From Pseudomonadota bacterium (GTDB taxonomy: Bacteria; Pseudomonadota; Gammaproteobacteria; Acidiferrobacterales; Acidiferrobacteraceae), in contig JAJYQN010000105.1 of the NCBI GenBank assembly GCA_021794595.1, positions 1-64,000 of the forward strand: DNA of 64,000 nt, written 5' to 3'. The notes beneath the pieces were generated by a model. The model saw only the letters and a list, made by a program, of their open reading frames with translations, was not told where the DNA came from and made no database searches. How positions within the stretch are numbered: the first letter of the stretch is position 1; every line of letters starts with the position of its first letter. The translations under genes and the position numbers were made by a program. Positions 37,016 through 47,067 of this stretch are shown one piece after another.

Positions 37016-37342
37016 TTATGGCTTGGTGTGAGTCCGCGGCGTGAAGAGCACGCAATAGCCCATGGGGGTGATGCGACCAGCGACTTTTTGGCAATGTCCG
37101 AGGGCCATGGTGCCGTTTGCCTTCATGCCGCCCATCATAAGACCGTTGGCATGCCCCTCGGCGGGCACGAAGAACCGGCACATGCCGCACATCTTATGGC
37201 CCTTGGGGTGGGTTTGATAGTGCACCGTGGCCTTGCTGAGCTTGGCCGGCGCGGTTTTAGCGAGCGCCAATGCGGGCCAGGCAAGACCTATGGTGGCGAA
37301 GGCGCGGCGGAGGAATAGGCGTCGTGAGGCTTGTTTCGGCAT
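37016..37342 (-). CDS. High-potential iron-sulfur protein (HiPIP / Iro-like)
   Basis: Small periplasmic electron carrier with one [4Fe-4S] cluster, 108 residues. A twin-arginine-type signal (SRRLFLRRAFATIG, then a hydrophobic stretch) indicates Tat export of a folded protein. The mature part has four cysteines in HiPIP order: CGMC near residue 51, GHCQKV and MGYCVLF, with the aromatic residue near the cluster. Iro of acidophilic iron oxidisers belongs to this group, and HiPIPs feed terminal oxidases or reaction centres. AAGGAG precedes the start on the minus strand. It is a single-gene unit. Confidence 0.9.
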   Translation of the reverse strand: MPKQASRRLFLRRAFATIGLAWPALALAKTAPAKLSKATVHYQTHPKGHKMCGMCRFFVPAEGHANGLMMGGMKANGTMALGHCQKVAGRITPMGYCVLFTPRTHTKP

Positions 37343-37423
37343 AGTGGTCTCCTTCCGGTGTCCGATCCCTTGGATTCAAGAAGATGTGGCGTATGCGTAG
37401 GGTGCGTTTTGCGCATGAGGGCC

Positions 37424-38137
37424 TCATCGGCTGAGGGTCAGGATCAGCGCTTGATGATCCGATAAGGGCTCGCCCGCCTCCGGGACCACGCGAATGTCCA
37501 GGAGCCGCCTTGGGTCGACGCCGCTTAGGAAGATATAGTCGATGCGGCTATGCGGGTTCGGGGCCGGGAAGGTCGTCCCCGGGCCCCGCCCGGCGACCTC
37601 GAAACTGTCGGTCCAGCCCGCTTGCACCAGATGCTGAATACCCGGCCCATCCGGTGTGGCATTGAAGTCCCCGACCAAGCACTGGGGCCCGGGGAACACC
37701 TGGAGGGCGCCCTCCAGGGCTGTGATTTGGCGCAGGTTCTGCGGCGCGACCCAGGAGCAGTGGGCGTTTGTGAACTGCCACACTTCGCCATGCCAGGCGA
37801 AGGTGGCGCCAATCGCGCGCCGGAACGAAGGATCCTCGTCGTCCTTGCGATGAGGCAGGGCATAGGACCAGGGCGCGCTCAAGGGGACATCGGCGAGGAT
37901 CGCGCTGCCCTGATAGGGGAGCGATTCGCTTGCCGCCATAAAAAGCTTATGGCGGTAGGGGTAGCCGCGGGTCAGGGCCTCTACTTGATCAAGCTGCGGA
38001 CTGACGTGCACCGCCTGAAGGGCGACGATATTGGGCCTCTCCTCTTGTAGTAGCGTCTCGATGCGCGCTTGGCGCTGCGACCATGTGCCGGCCCCGGCAT
38101 GGTCGTAATTGAGGTTGAGGGTCAGGATCTTCAGCAT
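37424..38137 (-). CDS. Endonuclease/exonuclease/phosphatase (EEP) family protein
   Basis: Metal-dependent hydrolase of the EEP superfamily, 237 residues. Family motifs are LTLNLNY near the start, NIVALQAV, VGDFNATPDGPG near residue 158, RIDYIF near 205 and the terminal SDHQALI with the catalytic Asp-His pair. Substrate is unknown; relatives cleave nucleic acids, phosphoinositides or sphingomyelin. ATG at 38137 gives the family start; the frame is open 50 codons further upstream but that part is not conserved-looking. It may share a transcript with the HiPIP gene downstream. Confidence 0.85.
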   Translation of the reverse strand: MLKILTLNLNYDHAGAGTWSQRQARIETLLQEERPNIVALQAVHVSPQLDQVEALTRGYPYRHKLFMAASESLPYQGSAILADVPLSAPWSYALPHRKDDEDPSFRRAIGATFAWHGEVWQFTNAHCSWVAPQNLRQITALEGALQVFPGPQCLVGDFNATPDGPGIQHLVQAGWTDSFEVAGRGPGTTFPAPNPHSRIDYIFLSGVDPRRLLDIRVVPEAGEPLSDHQALILTLSR

Positions 38138-38476
38138 TCTGTTACTGTAAGGACTAACCGATGTCGGCACTATCCGACCGGGGGGCGATGATGGCGAATC
38201 GCAAGGTCTATTGATCGACAAGATGCGCACCCGCTTTGCTGGGTTGAGAGGGCCATGTCTGTTCGGGGATCTCGCCGCCAGTGGCAAGGATGGGACGATT
38301 AGGGCAGGACGGGAGTGGCTTGGGGAGGGGGTGCGGGCTTGAGATCGTAAGATGGGGATGCCGGGGGACGGGCTTTCAAGGGACCAAAAAGCCCCTGGGA
38401 GGCGGTGGGATTCGATTTCGGTCTTTCGTGGGTCTATCCGGCTACAGCGTAACTGTCCGCTAGCGGCTTTTGTAAT
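38138..38476. other. Intergenic stretch between EEP gene and tRNA-fMet
   Basis: About 340 bases; no gene is supported. It is G-rich on the plus strand, with no clear terminator for the tRNA, which is transcribed toward it. Confidence 0.4.
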
Positions 38477-38553
<77 letters not shown>

Positions 38554-38566
38554 CCGAAGGGCGCAG

Positions 38567-38594
38567 AGTCTACCATGTTCCCTGGCAATCGCAA
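38567..38594 (-). promoter_or_regulatory. tRNA-fMet promoter
   Basis: On the minus strand TTGCGA (38594-38589) and TAGACT (38572-38567) are 16 bases apart, with a start about 8 bases upstream of the mature tRNA. Its -35 box is 16 bases from that of the divergent rimP promoter. Confidence 0.55.
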
Positions 38595-38610
38595 GCCTAA
38601 AACACACGCA

Positions 38611-38638
38611 TTGAAGTTTGGCGCGGAAAGCTTATAAT
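38611..38638 (+). promoter_or_regulatory. rimP-nusA-infB operon promoter
   Basis: TTGAAG (38611-38616) and a perfect TATAAT (38633-38638) with a 16-base spacer, about 65 bases before rimP. Confidence 0.7.
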
Positions 38639-38667
38639 CCAGCTTTATCTTGTGCAGGTTGTGGCGG

Positions 38668-38687
38668 AAGTGGGCTTATGCCCACTT
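38668..38687 (+). promoter_or_regulatory. Hairpin in the rimP leader
   Basis: Perfect 8-base stem AAGTGGGC / GCCCACTT with a TTAT loop, followed by TTGCGTTT. A similar GTGGGC...GCCCAC hairpin precedes rimP in other gammaproteobacteria as I recall. It may be a weak terminator or a NusA-responsive attenuator. Confidence 0.65.
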
Positions 38688-38702
38688 TTGCGTTTATAGG
38701 CT

Positions 38703-39158
38703 ATGGAGAAACGGAGTCAAGCGGATCGTTTACGAACCTTGGTCGAGCCTGCGGTCGACCGGCTGGGGTTCGAACTCGTGGATGTTGAGTTTATCAGCGG
38801 CCAAAAGACCTTAAGGGTCTATATTGACGGACCGGACGGCATTCATGTCGACGACTGTGCGCGAGTGAGCCGTCAGCTGAGCGCGCTTTTCGATGTCGAG
38901 GATCCGATTCCTGGACAATATACGCTAGAGGTGTCGTCCCCGGGGCTCGATAGGCCCCTGGCCCGGCCTCAAGATTTCACCCGTTTTACCGGTTCCCAGG
39001 TCAAAATTAAGACGCTGACTCCGATAGAAGGGCGCCGGAATTTTCAGGGGCGTCTCATGGGTCTGAGCGGCGAGTGCGTCGTCCTTGAGACAGAAGAAAC
39101 ACGTTATGATCTAGCCCTCGCTAATATCGAGAAGGCTAGGCTTGTGCCCGATCTTTAG
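38703..39158 (+). CDS. rimP: Ribosome maturation factor RimP
   Basis: Assembly factor for the 30S subunit. The 151 residues show the family pattern LGFELVDVEF near residue 20, the IDGPDGIHVDDCARVSRQL block near 52 and YTLEVSSPGLDRPL near 78, followed by the C-terminal SH3-like domain. First protein gene of the rimP-nusA-infB-rbfA-truB-rpsO-pnp order. No ribosome site of usual strength is seen before the ATG. Confidence 0.96.
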   Translation: MEKRSQADRLRTLVEPAVDRLGFELVDVEFISGQKTLRVYIDGPDGIHVDDCARVSRQLSALFDVEDPIPGQYTLEVSSPGLDRPLARPQDFTRFTGSQVKIKTLTPIEGRRNFQGRLMGLSGECVVLETEETRYDLALANIEKARLVPDL

Positions 39159-39175
39159 AGCGGGCGGAGGTTGTG

Positions 39176-40678
39176 ATGGCAAATGAAATTTTGATGGTGG
39201 TTGAGGCCGTTTCTCGCGAAAAGAATGTCGATCGGGAGGTCATTTTTGGCGCGCTCGAGGCAGCCCTCGCAACGGCCACGCGGAAGCGCCACAAGGAAGA
39301 CATCGATGCGCGTGTAGAGATTCATCGCAAGACCGGTGACTACGATACGTTTCGGCGCTGGATCGTGGTGGCGGACGAGCAGGAGGTATTGGAGTTTCCG
39401 GGGCGGGAGTTGCGGCTGAAGGAGGCGCAGGCGCGCAATCCCGAGGCGGTGGTTGGCGATTATATCGAAGAGCCGCTGGAGCCCGTCGATTTTGGGCGCA
39501 TCGCCGCCCAAGCCGCGAAGCAGGTGATCGTACAAAAGGTTCGCGAGGCTGAGCGTGAGCAGATCGTCAATCAGTTCAAGAGCCGCCAGGGCGAGCTTAT
39601 TACGGGTGTCGTGAAGCGTCTTGAGCGTGGCGATGCCATTATCGAACTCGGCGCCGCCGAGGCGCTACTGCCCAAGGCGGCCATGATTCCGCGCGAGGGC
39701 CTGCGCCCCGGCGACCGGGTGCGGGCCTATCTTGAGGACGTGCACTCGGCGCCCCGCGGGCCGCAGTTGTTTTTGAGTCGCACGACCCCCCAACTCCTAG
39801 TGGAGCTTTTTAAGCTCGAGGTTCCCGAGGCGGGGGAAGGCCTGATAGAGATTCATGGGGCCGCGCGCGATCCGGGTTTGCGGGCCAAGATAGCGGTCAA
39901 TTCAAAAGACCCGCGCATTGATCCGATCGGCGCGTGTGTGGGCATGAGGGGTTCGCGGGTCCAGAGCGTGTCGAACGAGCTCGGCGGGGAACGCGTCGAT
40001 ATCATTCAGTGGTCCCCTGATCCGGCCCAATTCGTCATCAACGCCCTGGCCCCGGCCGAGGTGTTGTCGATAGTGGTCGATGAAGAACTCCACAGCATGG
40101 ATGTCATAGTCGACGAATCGCAACTCTCTCAGGTCATTGGCCGAGGTGGACAGAATGTGCGTCTCGCCTCCGAGCTCACCAGCTGGGAACTGAATATCAT
40201 GACCGAGGAGGCGGCTTCGGCGCGCGGCGAAAGCGAGGCGACGAATGCCGTCCAGATGTTTGCCGACCAGCTGCGTATCGACGTCTCGGTAGCCGAGTTG
40301 TTGGTCCGCGAGGGGTTCATGACCCTCGACGAGGTGGCCTACGTTCCGAAGCAGGAGATGCTGGCGGTTGAGGGTCTGACCGAAGAACAGGTCGATCAAA
40401 TGCGCGATCGGGCCCGTGATATCCTCTTGACGCGGGCGATCACCCTCGAGGAGAAGATCGACATGGCCGAGCCGGCCGCCGACTTATTGGCGATGCCGGA
40501 GATGGATGAACATATGGCCCGGCTGTTGGCGAGCCATGGGATTAAGACCATGGAAGAGCTCGCCGATCAGTCGGTTGACGATCTGGCCGCCATTGAAGGG
40601 TTGGACGAAGAGCGGGCGCGGTCCTTGATTATGGCGGCGCGCGCACCATGGTTTGCTGGCCAGGGCCAGGGGGCCTGA
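39176..40678 (+). CDS. nusA: Transcription termination/antitermination factor NusA
   Basis: Binds RNA polymerase and nascent RNA to control pausing, termination and antitermination. About 500 residues: an N-terminal polymerase-binding domain, an S1 domain near residues 135-200, two KH domains (GACVGMRGSRV and VIGRGGQNVRLA), and two C-terminal acidic repeats (VAEL..REGFMTLDEVAYV and LLASHGIKTMEELAD), the arrangement of proteobacterial NusA. ATG 39176 has GGAGG upstream; the preceding GTG at 39173 is less likely. Confidence 0.97.
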   Translation: MANEILMVVEAVSREKNVDREVIFGALEAALATATRKRHKEDIDARVEIHRKTGDYDTFRRWIVVADEQEVLEFPGRELRLKEAQARNPEAVVGDYIEEPLEPVDFGRIAAQAAKQVIVQKVREAEREQIVNQFKSRQGELITGVVKRLERGDAIIELGAAEALLPKAAMIPREGLRPGDRVRAYLEDVHSAPRGPQLFLSRTTPQLLVELFKLEVPEAGEGLIEIHGAARDPGLRAKIAVNSKDPRIDPIGACVGMRGSRVQSVSNELGGERVDIIQWSPDPAQFVINALAPAEVLSIVVDEELHSMDVIVDESQLSQVIGRGGQNVRLASELTSWELNIMTEEAASARGESEATNAVQMFADQLRIDVSVAELLVREGFMTLDEVAYVPKQEMLAVEGLTEEQVDQMRDRARDILLTRAITLEEKIDMAEPAADLLAMPEMDEHMARLLASHGIKTMEELADQSVDDLAAIEGLDEERARSLIMAARAPWFAGQGQGA

Positions 40679-40687
40679 CGTACAAAA

Positions 40688-43156
40688 ATGCCTGAGACAA
40701 CAGTCAAGAGCTTTGCCGAGCAAATCGGGGTAGCGCCGGATAAGCTGCTACAGCAGCTGGTCGCGGCCGGAATCAACGGAAAGAAGACCGGCGATCCTCT
40801 GAGCGACGAAGAGAAGATGGCCCTGCTGAGTTTCCTCCGGACCCATCACGGCGCCGGGGAACCGGAGGCCAAGCGCATCACGCTCACTCAAAAGTCGACG
40901 AGCAAGATCGTACAAAATTCTCGCTTCGGACAGTCGCGCGCGGTACAGGTCGAGGTGCGCAAGAAGCGTACGTTCGTTAAGCGACCGCTCCCAGGCGAGC
41001 CGGAAACCCCGGTCGTGGCTGAGCCCGAGACGCCGATTATTGAGCCCGTAGTGGCCGCCGGGGTGGTCCCGGTCCCCCCGCCCGTTGAGGTGATCGTGGC
41101 GCCGCCCGAGGAGCGCATCGAGGCGCCGGCGCCCAGTGCTGCGCCGTCCGCCGAACTGCCTATAAGCCCGGTGCCCGCGAATGTGCCCGCTAAAGCGGTC
41201 CCCGAGTCGCGGGTAAAGAAGGATGTGCGGCCGGATCGCGCCGAGCGGGATCGCAACGATCGCCGCGAGCGCCAAACGCCGAAGCCCGCCGGTAATGACC
41301 GTAAACAGAGGCCCCGCAGTGGGAGCGGCCCACGCGCCCCGGGCGGTAAACGGGTCGTGACGAGTATGAGCGGCCAACACGCCTTCGAGATGCCGACTGA
41401 GCGCGTGGTGCGTGACGTCTATCTGCCCGAGGCCATTACCGTGGCGGAGCTGGCGCAGCAGATGTCCATCAAGGCGGCCGAAGTGATCAAGGTCTTGATG
41501 CATCTCGGCATGATGGTGACCATAAACCAAGTGCTCGACCGCGATACCGCGACTATTGTCGTCGAGGAATTGGGCCACGTGGCCCGTGAGGCACGTAGCC
41601 ACGATCCGGAAGCGATGTTAAAGAGCGGCGAGCAGGCCGGCGCGCGCGAGCATCGTCCCCCGGTGGTGACCGTAATGGGGCATGTCGATCACGGTAAGAC
41701 CTCCTTGTTGGATTATATTAGGAAGACCAAGGTCGCAAGTGGGGAAGCGGGCGGGATTACCCAACATATCGGCGCCTACCACGTCGAAATGCCGAAAGGA
41801 ATGCTGACCTTCTTGGATACTCCGGGCCACGAGGCGTTTACCGCCATGCGGGCCCGCGGCGCCAAGGTCACCGATATCGTGATTCTGGTCGTGGCGGCCG
41901 ATGACGGAGTCATGCCGCAGACGATCGAAGCCATCCATCACGCGCGTGATGCCGGCGTCCCGATCGTGGTTGCGGTCAATAAGATCGATAAGCCGCAAGC
42001 CGATATGGAGCGGGTCAAGCAGGAATTGGTCGCGCACGCGGTGGTGCCGGAAGAGTGGGGCGGCTCCGATATCTTCGTTCCAGTATCCGCGAAAACCGGA
42101 CAGGGCATAGAAGAACTACTGGATGCGGTGTTGCTGCAGGCCGAATTGCTGGAGCTGACAGCGGTGCGCGCCACCTTGGCTACGGGTATCGTGATCGAGG
42201 CGCGCCTGGATAAGGGGCGGGGACCTGTGGCCACGATCCTGGTTCAAGAGGGGACTTTGCGCAAAGGGGACGTAATCCTGGCCGGCCGCGAGTCCGGACG
42301 GGTGCGGGCCATGACCGACGAGAACGGTCGGTCGATCAAGGAGGCCGGTCCCTCAATTCCGGTTGAGGTCCAAGGGCTTTCCGGTGTGCCGAATGCCGGA
42401 GAAGAGGTAACGGGGGTCGAGAACGAGCGCAAGGCGCGCGAGATCGCCTTGTTCCGCCAGGGCAAATACAAGGACGTCAAGATTCAGCGCCAACAGGCCT
42501 CCAAGCTCTCGAATATGTTCCAGCAGATGCAGGACGGGGACGTAAAGACCCTGACCCTGATTGTGAAGGCCGATGTTCAAGGGTCGGTCGAGGCCCTGAC
42601 CGACGCACTCGAGAAGCTGTCCACAGACGAGGTCAAGGTCAGGGTGGTGCATGGCATGGTGGGCGGCATCAGCGAATCGGACGTGAACCTGGCGGTGGCC
42701 TCCAATGCCATCGTAATTGGGTTTAATGTCAGGGCCGATAGCGGCGCGCGGCGACTGATCGATTCCGAGGGAGTCGACATCCACTACTACAACGTCATTT
42801 ACGACGCCGTAAACGAAGTGAAGGCGGCCATGGCGGGGATGCTGAAGCCGCAGTTCCGCGAAGACGTCGTGGGCGTGGCCGAGGTCCGCGAGGTATTCAA
42901 GACGCCGAAGGTCGGGGTGATTGCCGGCTGCCAGGTGAGCGAGGGTGTGATCCGGCGTGGCCGCAGTGCCCGGGTGCTGCGCGATAACGTTGTGGTCTTC
43001 GACGGAGAGATCGAATCTTTGCGTCGTTTTCGGGATGATGTGTCCGAGGTCAAAGGTGGTATGGAGTGCGGCATGACCATCAAGAACTACAATGATATCC
43101 ATATCGGCGACCAGATCGAGGTGTACGAAAAAGTCGAGGTCGCGCGCTCGCTTTGA
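40688..43156 (+). CDS. infB: Translation initiation factor IF-2
   Basis: GTPase that places initiator tRNA on the 30S subunit. The 822 residues comprise an N-terminal IF2_N module, a long Pro/Glu/Arg-rich linker (about 110-230), a second IF2_N near 245, then the G domain with G1 GHVDHGKT near residue 331, DTPGHEAF and NKIDK, and the C-terminal fMet-tRNA-binding domains. The linker is shorter than in Escherichia coli (890 residues). The stop overlaps the rbfA TTG start. Confidence 0.97.
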   Translation: MPETTVKSFAEQIGVAPDKLLQQLVAAGINGKKTGDPLSDEEKMALLSFLRTHHGAGEPEAKRITLTQKSTSKIVQNSRFGQSRAVQVEVRKKRTFVKRPLPGEPETPVVAEPETPIIEPVVAAGVVPVPPPVEVIVAPPEERIEAPAPSAAPSAELPISPVPANVPAKAVPESRVKKDVRPDRAERDRNDRRERQTPKPAGNDRKQRPRSGSGPRAPGGKRVVTSMSGQHAFEMPTERVVRDVYLPEAITVAELAQQMSIKAAEVIKVLMHLGMMVTINQVLDRDTATIVVEELGHVAREARSHDPEAMLKSGEQAGAREHRPPVVTVMGHVDHGKTSLLDYIRKTKVASGEAGGITQHIGAYHVEMPKGMLTFLDTPGHEAFTAMRARGAKVTDIVILVVAADDGVMPQTIEAIHHARDAGVPIVVAVNKIDKPQADMERVKQELVAHAVVPEEWGGSDIFVPVSAKTGQGIEELLDAVLLQAELLELTAVRATLATGIVIEARLDKGRGPVATILVQEGTLRKGDVILAGRESGRVRAMTDENGRSIKEAGPSIPVEVQGLSGVPNAGEEVTGVENERKAREIALFRQGKYKDVKIQRQQASKLSNMFQQMQDGDVKTLTLIVKADVQGSVEALTDALEKLSTDEVKVRVVHGMVGGISESDVNLAVASNAIVIGFNVRADSGARRLIDSEGVDIHYYNVIYDAVNEVKAAMAGMLKPQFREDVVGVAEVREVFKTPKVGVIAGCQVSEGVIRRGRSARVLRDNVVVFDGEIESLRRFRDDVSEVKGGMECGMTIKNYNDIHIGDQIEVYEKVEVARSL

Positions 43157-43539
43157 GACATCGTCCGCGTAGACCTGGCTCGCGTTCATCCCGCGTCGGG
43201 GCGCTCATTCAGCGCGAGCTAGCGACGCTCGCGCTTACCGTCATGCGTGATCCGCGTGTCCTCGGGGCGACGCTGACCGAGGTGAGCGTGAGTCCCGATT
43301 TGAAGCAGGCGCGGATCTTCGTCACCCATTATCTCGGACGGGACGCCGCGCAGGCCGCGGTGGCGGGCTTTAATAGCGGGGCCGCGCGGTTCCGCCGCGA
43401 GCTCGCGGCTAGGCTCGCGTTGCGGGTGGTGCCAGCGCTGGTCTTCGTGTATGACCCGTCCGCAGACCAAGGATTTAGGATCGATGCCTTGTTAAACCAG
43501 GCGCGCCGCGAGGATCGGGGCGGAGGAGGATCGTCATGA
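43153..43539 (+). CDS. rbfA: 30S ribosome-binding factor RbfA
   Basis: Cold-adaptation and 16S maturation factor, 128 residues with a KH-like fold. The pattern [10 protein letters not shown], then [25 protein letters not shown] split by the beta turn, and a C-terminal RIDALLNQ is typical. TTG at 43153 overlaps the infB stop (TTGA), giving coupled translation. Confidence 0.95.
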   Translation: MRHRPRRPGSRSSRVGALIQRELATLALTVMRDPRVLGATLTEVSVSPDLKQARIFVTHYLGRDAAQAAVAGFNSGAARFRRELAARLALRVVPALVFVYDPSADQGFRIDALLNQARREDRGGGGSS

Positions 43540-44444
43540 AGGAACCGTGCCTGCGCCGCGACGGCCTGCTCGTTCTCGATAAGCCCGTGGGCTTAAGTTC
43601 GACCCAAGCCCTGGGGCAGGCGAAGCACCGCCTGCGGGCGTGCAAAGGCGGGCATACAGGCACGCTCGATCCGCTGGCGACCGGGGTCTTGGTCTTATGC
43701 TTTGGCGAGGCCACCAAGGCGGCCTCGTTTCTGTTCGAAAGCGATAAGTGTTACCAAGTCACGGTGGCGCTCGGTGTCACGACCTCGACCTTTGATGCCG
43801 AAGGCGAGGTGGTGGGGCGCCAAGCGGTGGCGGTCTCTGATGGGGATATCCGCGAGGCCTTGGTTCGGTTTACGGGCGATATCGAACAGATTCCGCCGCG
43901 CTTTTCGGCGATCAAGCAGGCCGGCGTGCCGTTTTACGAGCGCGCGCGGCGTGGCGACATGGCTCTGCCTCCGAGCCGATCGGTGCGGGTGCACGGGATC
44001 GAACTCCGGGATCGGGTGGGGGATGACATCACCCTTCAGGTCGAGTGCGGAAAGGGGGTCTACGTACGGAGCCTAGCCCACGATCTCGGGGTGGTCTTGG
44101 GCTGCGGGGCCCATGTGAAGGCCCTGCGGCGCCTAGCGGTCGGCCGTTTTACGATTGAACAGGCGGTGCCCTTGGCGGAGGTGAGCCCCGATACCCGCTT
44201 GGTGGATAGCGACGCGGCCTTGACGGCGCTCCCGGCGGTCGTCTTGCCCTCGTTTTTGGCGCGCTCGGCACGGCGCGGTCAAGCGGTGTTTATCGGGGGG
44301 CGCAGCCATGAGGGCTGGGCCCGGTTGTACGACGACGAAGGCGCCTTTCTCGGCATCGGCTGGTCCGATCTCGGGGGGGAGATTCGGCCGAAGCGCTTAT
44401 GGGGCCTAGGGTCCCATGTTGAGCCGGTGGGCGCGGCCGGTTAG
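43536..44444 (+). CDS. truB: tRNA pseudouridine-55 synthase
   Basis: Makes pseudouridine 55 in the T loop of tRNAs. The 302 residues include LLVLDKPVGLSSTQAL near residue 10 and the catalytic Asp in GGHTGTLDPLATGVL near residue 45, followed by RYEVECGKGVYVRS-like substrate-loop sequence (VECGKGVYVRSLAHDLG). The C-terminal PUA-like part is present. ATGA overlap with rbfA. Confidence 0.96.
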   Translation: MKEPCLRRDGLLVLDKPVGLSSTQALGQAKHRLRACKGGHTGTLDPLATGVLVLCFGEATKAASFLFESDKCYQVTVALGVTTSTFDAEGEVVGRQAVAVSDGDIREALVRFTGDIEQIPPRFSAIKQAGVPFYERARRGDMALPPSRSVRVHGIELRDRVGDDITLQVECGKGVYVRSLAHDLGVVLGCGAHVKALRRLAVGRFTIEQAVPLAEVSPDTRLVDSDAALTALPAVVLPSFLARSARRGQAVFIGGRSHEGWARLYDDEGAFLGIGWSDLGGEIRPKRLWGLGSHVEPVGAAG

Positions 44445-44447
44445 AAT
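44419..44447 (+). promoter_or_regulatory. rpsO promoter inside the end of truB
   Basis: TTGAGC (44419-44424) and TAGAAT (44442-44447) with a 17-base spacer. In other gammaproteobacteria rpsO also has its own promoter near the truB 3' end. Confidence 0.5.
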
Positions 44448-44492
44448 GATGGTTTACCCAATTCCCAACAGTTTCCGGTAAGTGAGGGCGGT

Positions 44493-44762
44493 ATGGCGTT
44501 TACAGTGGATAAGAAAATGCAGGTGATCAAGGAGTACCAACGCGGCGAGTCCGATACGGGGTCCCCGGAGGTGCAGGTGGCGTTGATCTCGGCGCATATC
44601 GAGGACCTGTCGCAGCACTTTGCGGTGCATAAAAAAGACAATCACTCACGCCAGGGTCTTTTGCGCATGGTCGGCAAACGGCGCAAGCTGCTTGATTACT
44701 TAAAGCGCGTGGATGCGGCCCGTTATCGGGAGCTTGTCGCGCGTCTTGGCTTACGCAAGTAG
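44493..44762 (+). CDS. rpsO: 30S ribosomal protein S15
   Basis: Primary 16S rRNA-binding protein of the platform, 89 residues. Signature: GDTGSPEVQ-like [14 protein letters not shown], then [19 protein letters not shown] in two pieces, ending [21 protein letters not shown] split by the last helix. A GAGGGCGG ribosome site precedes the ATG. Followed by pnp after 54 bases. Confidence 0.98.
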   Translation: MAFTVDKKMQVIKEYQRGESDTGSPEVQVALISAHIEDLSQHFAVHKKDNHSRQGLLRMVGKRRKLLDYLKRVDAARYRELVARLGLRK

Positions 44763-44816
44763 GCCTACAAAGACCGCACGGCCGGAATTAATACGGAAAC
44801 ACAGAGGACAAGCGAG

Positions 44817-46901
44817 TTGGGTAAAATCACAAAGACGTTCGCGTATGGTCAACATACGGTAAAGATTGAAACTGGGGAAATCGCTCGTCAGGCGAGCGGT
44901 GCTGTCATGGCCAGCATGGGCGATACGCTAGTCCATGTCACCGTGGTCGGTATGCGCCAGTCGGCGCCGGATCGCGACTTCTTTCCGCTGACCGTGGATT
45001 ATCAGGAACGCACTTACGCCGCAGGCCGGATCCCCGGCGGTTTCTTCAAGCGCGAGGGCCGACCTTCCGAAAAGGAAATCCTTACCTCGCGCCTCATCGA
45101 TCGCCCCATTCGCCCCTTGTTTCCCAAGTCCTTTACCAACGAAGTCCAGATCATAGCGACCGTGATGTCGCTTGATCCCGACATCGACCCGGACATTATC
45201 TCCCTGATCGGGGCCTCGGCGGCGCTGTCCCTTTCGGGTATGCCGTTTAAGGGACCGCTTGGGGCTGCCCGGGTAGGCTATAAGGACGGTCAGTATCTTT
45301 TGAACCCCGGGATGGCGGAACTCTCCACCTCTTTGTTGGATTTGGTGGTAGCCGGCACCAAGAACGCGGTATTGATGGTGGAATCGGAGGCCAAGGGCTT
45401 GTCCGAAGACGTCATGTTGGGCGCGGTCCTCTTTGGCCACGAACAGATGCGTACCGTCATTCAGGCAATCGAGGAATTGGTCGCCGAGGCCAAGGTGCAG
45501 CCGTGGGACTGGAAGCCGGCCGCCAAGGACGAAGGCGTGATGACGAGTGTCGCCGCCCTTATCGGGCCGGACCTCACCGCTGCCTACCAGATCCGCGAGA
45601 AGCTAGCGCGCCAGGATCGGGTGGCGGAACTCCGGGACCGGGTTGTGAACGAATTGTCGGGCGAGGCGCCGAAGCCGCATGCGGATAAGGTGTTGGCGGC
45701 GTTTGGCGATCTCGAGAAGCGGATCGTGCGCGGCCGGATCCTGAGCGGTGAGCCGCGTATCGATGGGCGCGATACCAAGACGGTGCGTCCGATCACGATT
45801 CGTACCGGAATCCTTCCGCGTGTCCACGGATCGGTGTTGTTTACTCGCGGCGAGACCCAGGCCTTGGTGGTGACCACCCTCGGCACGGGACGCGATGCGC
45901 AGATGATCGACGCCCTGGAGGGCGAGCGCAAAGAACCCTTTATGCTTCATTACAATTTCCCGCCATCGTCGGTTGGCGAGACGGGCCGGGTCGGTAGCCC
46001 CAAACGCCGTGAGATTGGCCATGGCCGTCTTGCCAAGCGCGCCGTGGCCGCCGTGCTTCCCGATCTGAGCGATTTTCCCTACGTTCTACGGGTGGTGTCG
46101 GAGATCACGGAGTCCAACGGCTCGAGCTCCATGGCGACGGTATGCGGCGCCAGCCTGTCCTTGATGGACGCCGGCGTGAAGACCAAGGCCCCCGTGGCCG
46201 GTATCGCCATGGGCTTGATCAAGGAAGGGGACAAATTTGCCGTCCTGACCGACATTTTGGGTGACGAAGACCATCTCGGAGACATGGATTTCAAGGTGGC
46301 TGGGACCGCCGACGGGGTCACGGCCCTGCAGATGGACATCAAGATCGAAGGCATCAATCGCGAGATCATGGATACGGCCTTGCGCCAGGCGCGAGACGGT
46401 AGGCTCCATATCCTGAAGATCATGAACGACGCGATTCCCGCCGCTCGCCAGGAGATGTCGGAGTATGCCCCGCGCATCATCACCTTCCGGATCAATCCGG
46501 AGAAGATTCGCGACGTCATAGGTAAGGGCGGAGCGACCATTCGCGCCTTGTGCGAGGAGACCGGCGCCACCATAGACATAGACGATGATGGTACGGTGAA
46601 GATTGCGTCGGTGGATAATGCCGCTGGCCAAGAGGCTCGTCATCGCATTGAGCAAATTACGGCCGAGGTCCAGGTCGGTATGGTGTACGAAGGTAAGGTC
46701 GCGAAGCTTATGGATTTTGGCGCCTTCGTCACGATTTTGCCCGGCAAGGACGGACTTGTGCATATCTCCCAGATTTCCAACGAACGGGTGGAAAACGTCA
46801 GCGATAAGCTGAGCGAAGGGGAAACTGTACGCGTCAAGGTCTTGGAAGTGGACAAACAAGGCCGCATTCGCCTGAGCATGAAGGCGGTCGAGGGGGCCTA
46901 A
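44817..46901 (+). CDS. pnp: Polyribonucleotide nucleotidyltransferase (PNPase)
   Basis: 3'-5' phosphorolytic exoribonuclease and degradosome component, 694 residues. Two RNase PH domains flank a helical linker: the first has [17 protein letters not shown], the second [15 protein letters not shown] and [15 protein letters not shown] domain ([17 protein letters not shown]) and an S1 domain ([15 protein letters not shown]) close the protein. TTG at 44817 gives the family N-terminus; the ribosome site (AGAGGA) lies about 9 bases upstream. A terminator follows. Confidence 0.97.
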   Translation: MGKITKTFAYGQHTVKIETGEIARQASGAVMASMGDTLVHVTVVGMRQSAPDRDFFPLTVDYQERTYAAGRIPGGFFKREGRPSEKEILTSRLIDRPIRPLFPKSFTNEVQIIATVMSLDPDIDPDIISLIGASAALSLSGMPFKGPLGAARVGYKDGQYLLNPGMAELSTSLLDLVVAGTKNAVLMVESEAKGLSEDVMLGAVLFGHEQMRTVIQAIEELVAEAKVQPWDWKPAAKDEGVMTSVAALIGPDLTAAYQIREKLARQDRVAELRDRVVNELSGEAPKPHADKVLAAFGDLEKRIVRGRILSGEPRIDGRDTKTVRPITIRTGILPRVHGSVLFTRGETQALVVTTLGTGRDAQMIDALEGERKEPFMLHYNFPPSSVGETGRVGSPKRREIGHGRLAKRAVAAVLPDLSDFPYVLRVVSEITESNGSSSMATVCGASLSLMDAGVKTKAPVAGIAMGLIKEGDKFAVLTDILGDEDHLGDMDFKVAGTADGVTALQMDIKIEGINREIMDTALRQARDGRLHILKIMNDAIPAARQEMSEYAPRIITFRINPEKIRDVIGKGGATIRALCEETGATIDIDDDGTVKIASVDNAAGQEARHRIEQITAEVQVGMVYEGKVAKLMDFGAFVTILPGKDGLVHISQISNERVENVSDKLSEGETVRVKVLEVDKQGRIRLSMKAVEGA

Positions 46902-46943
46902 GGGCGCCAGGTCGTCAGTCACGCGCGAGCGGGTTTTGAAGGG

Positions 46944-46980
46944 AAGGGCAGGGGGTAATTCCGTCTGCCCTTTCGTTTTT
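46944..46980 (+). terminator. Rho-independent terminator after pnp
   Basis: AAGGGCAG (46944-46951) pairs with CTGCCCTT (46965-46972), followed by TCGTTTTT. It lies about 45 bases after the pnp stop and closes the rimP-pnp transcript. Confidence 0.85.
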
Positions 46981-47067
46981 GAATGGGGGCAAGAGCGAGG
47001 ACCCAGGAGTGCCGAAATACGGCGCGCTGGCGCGGGTCTCGTCGGTTCTCACGAGGAAGGAGGCAGC

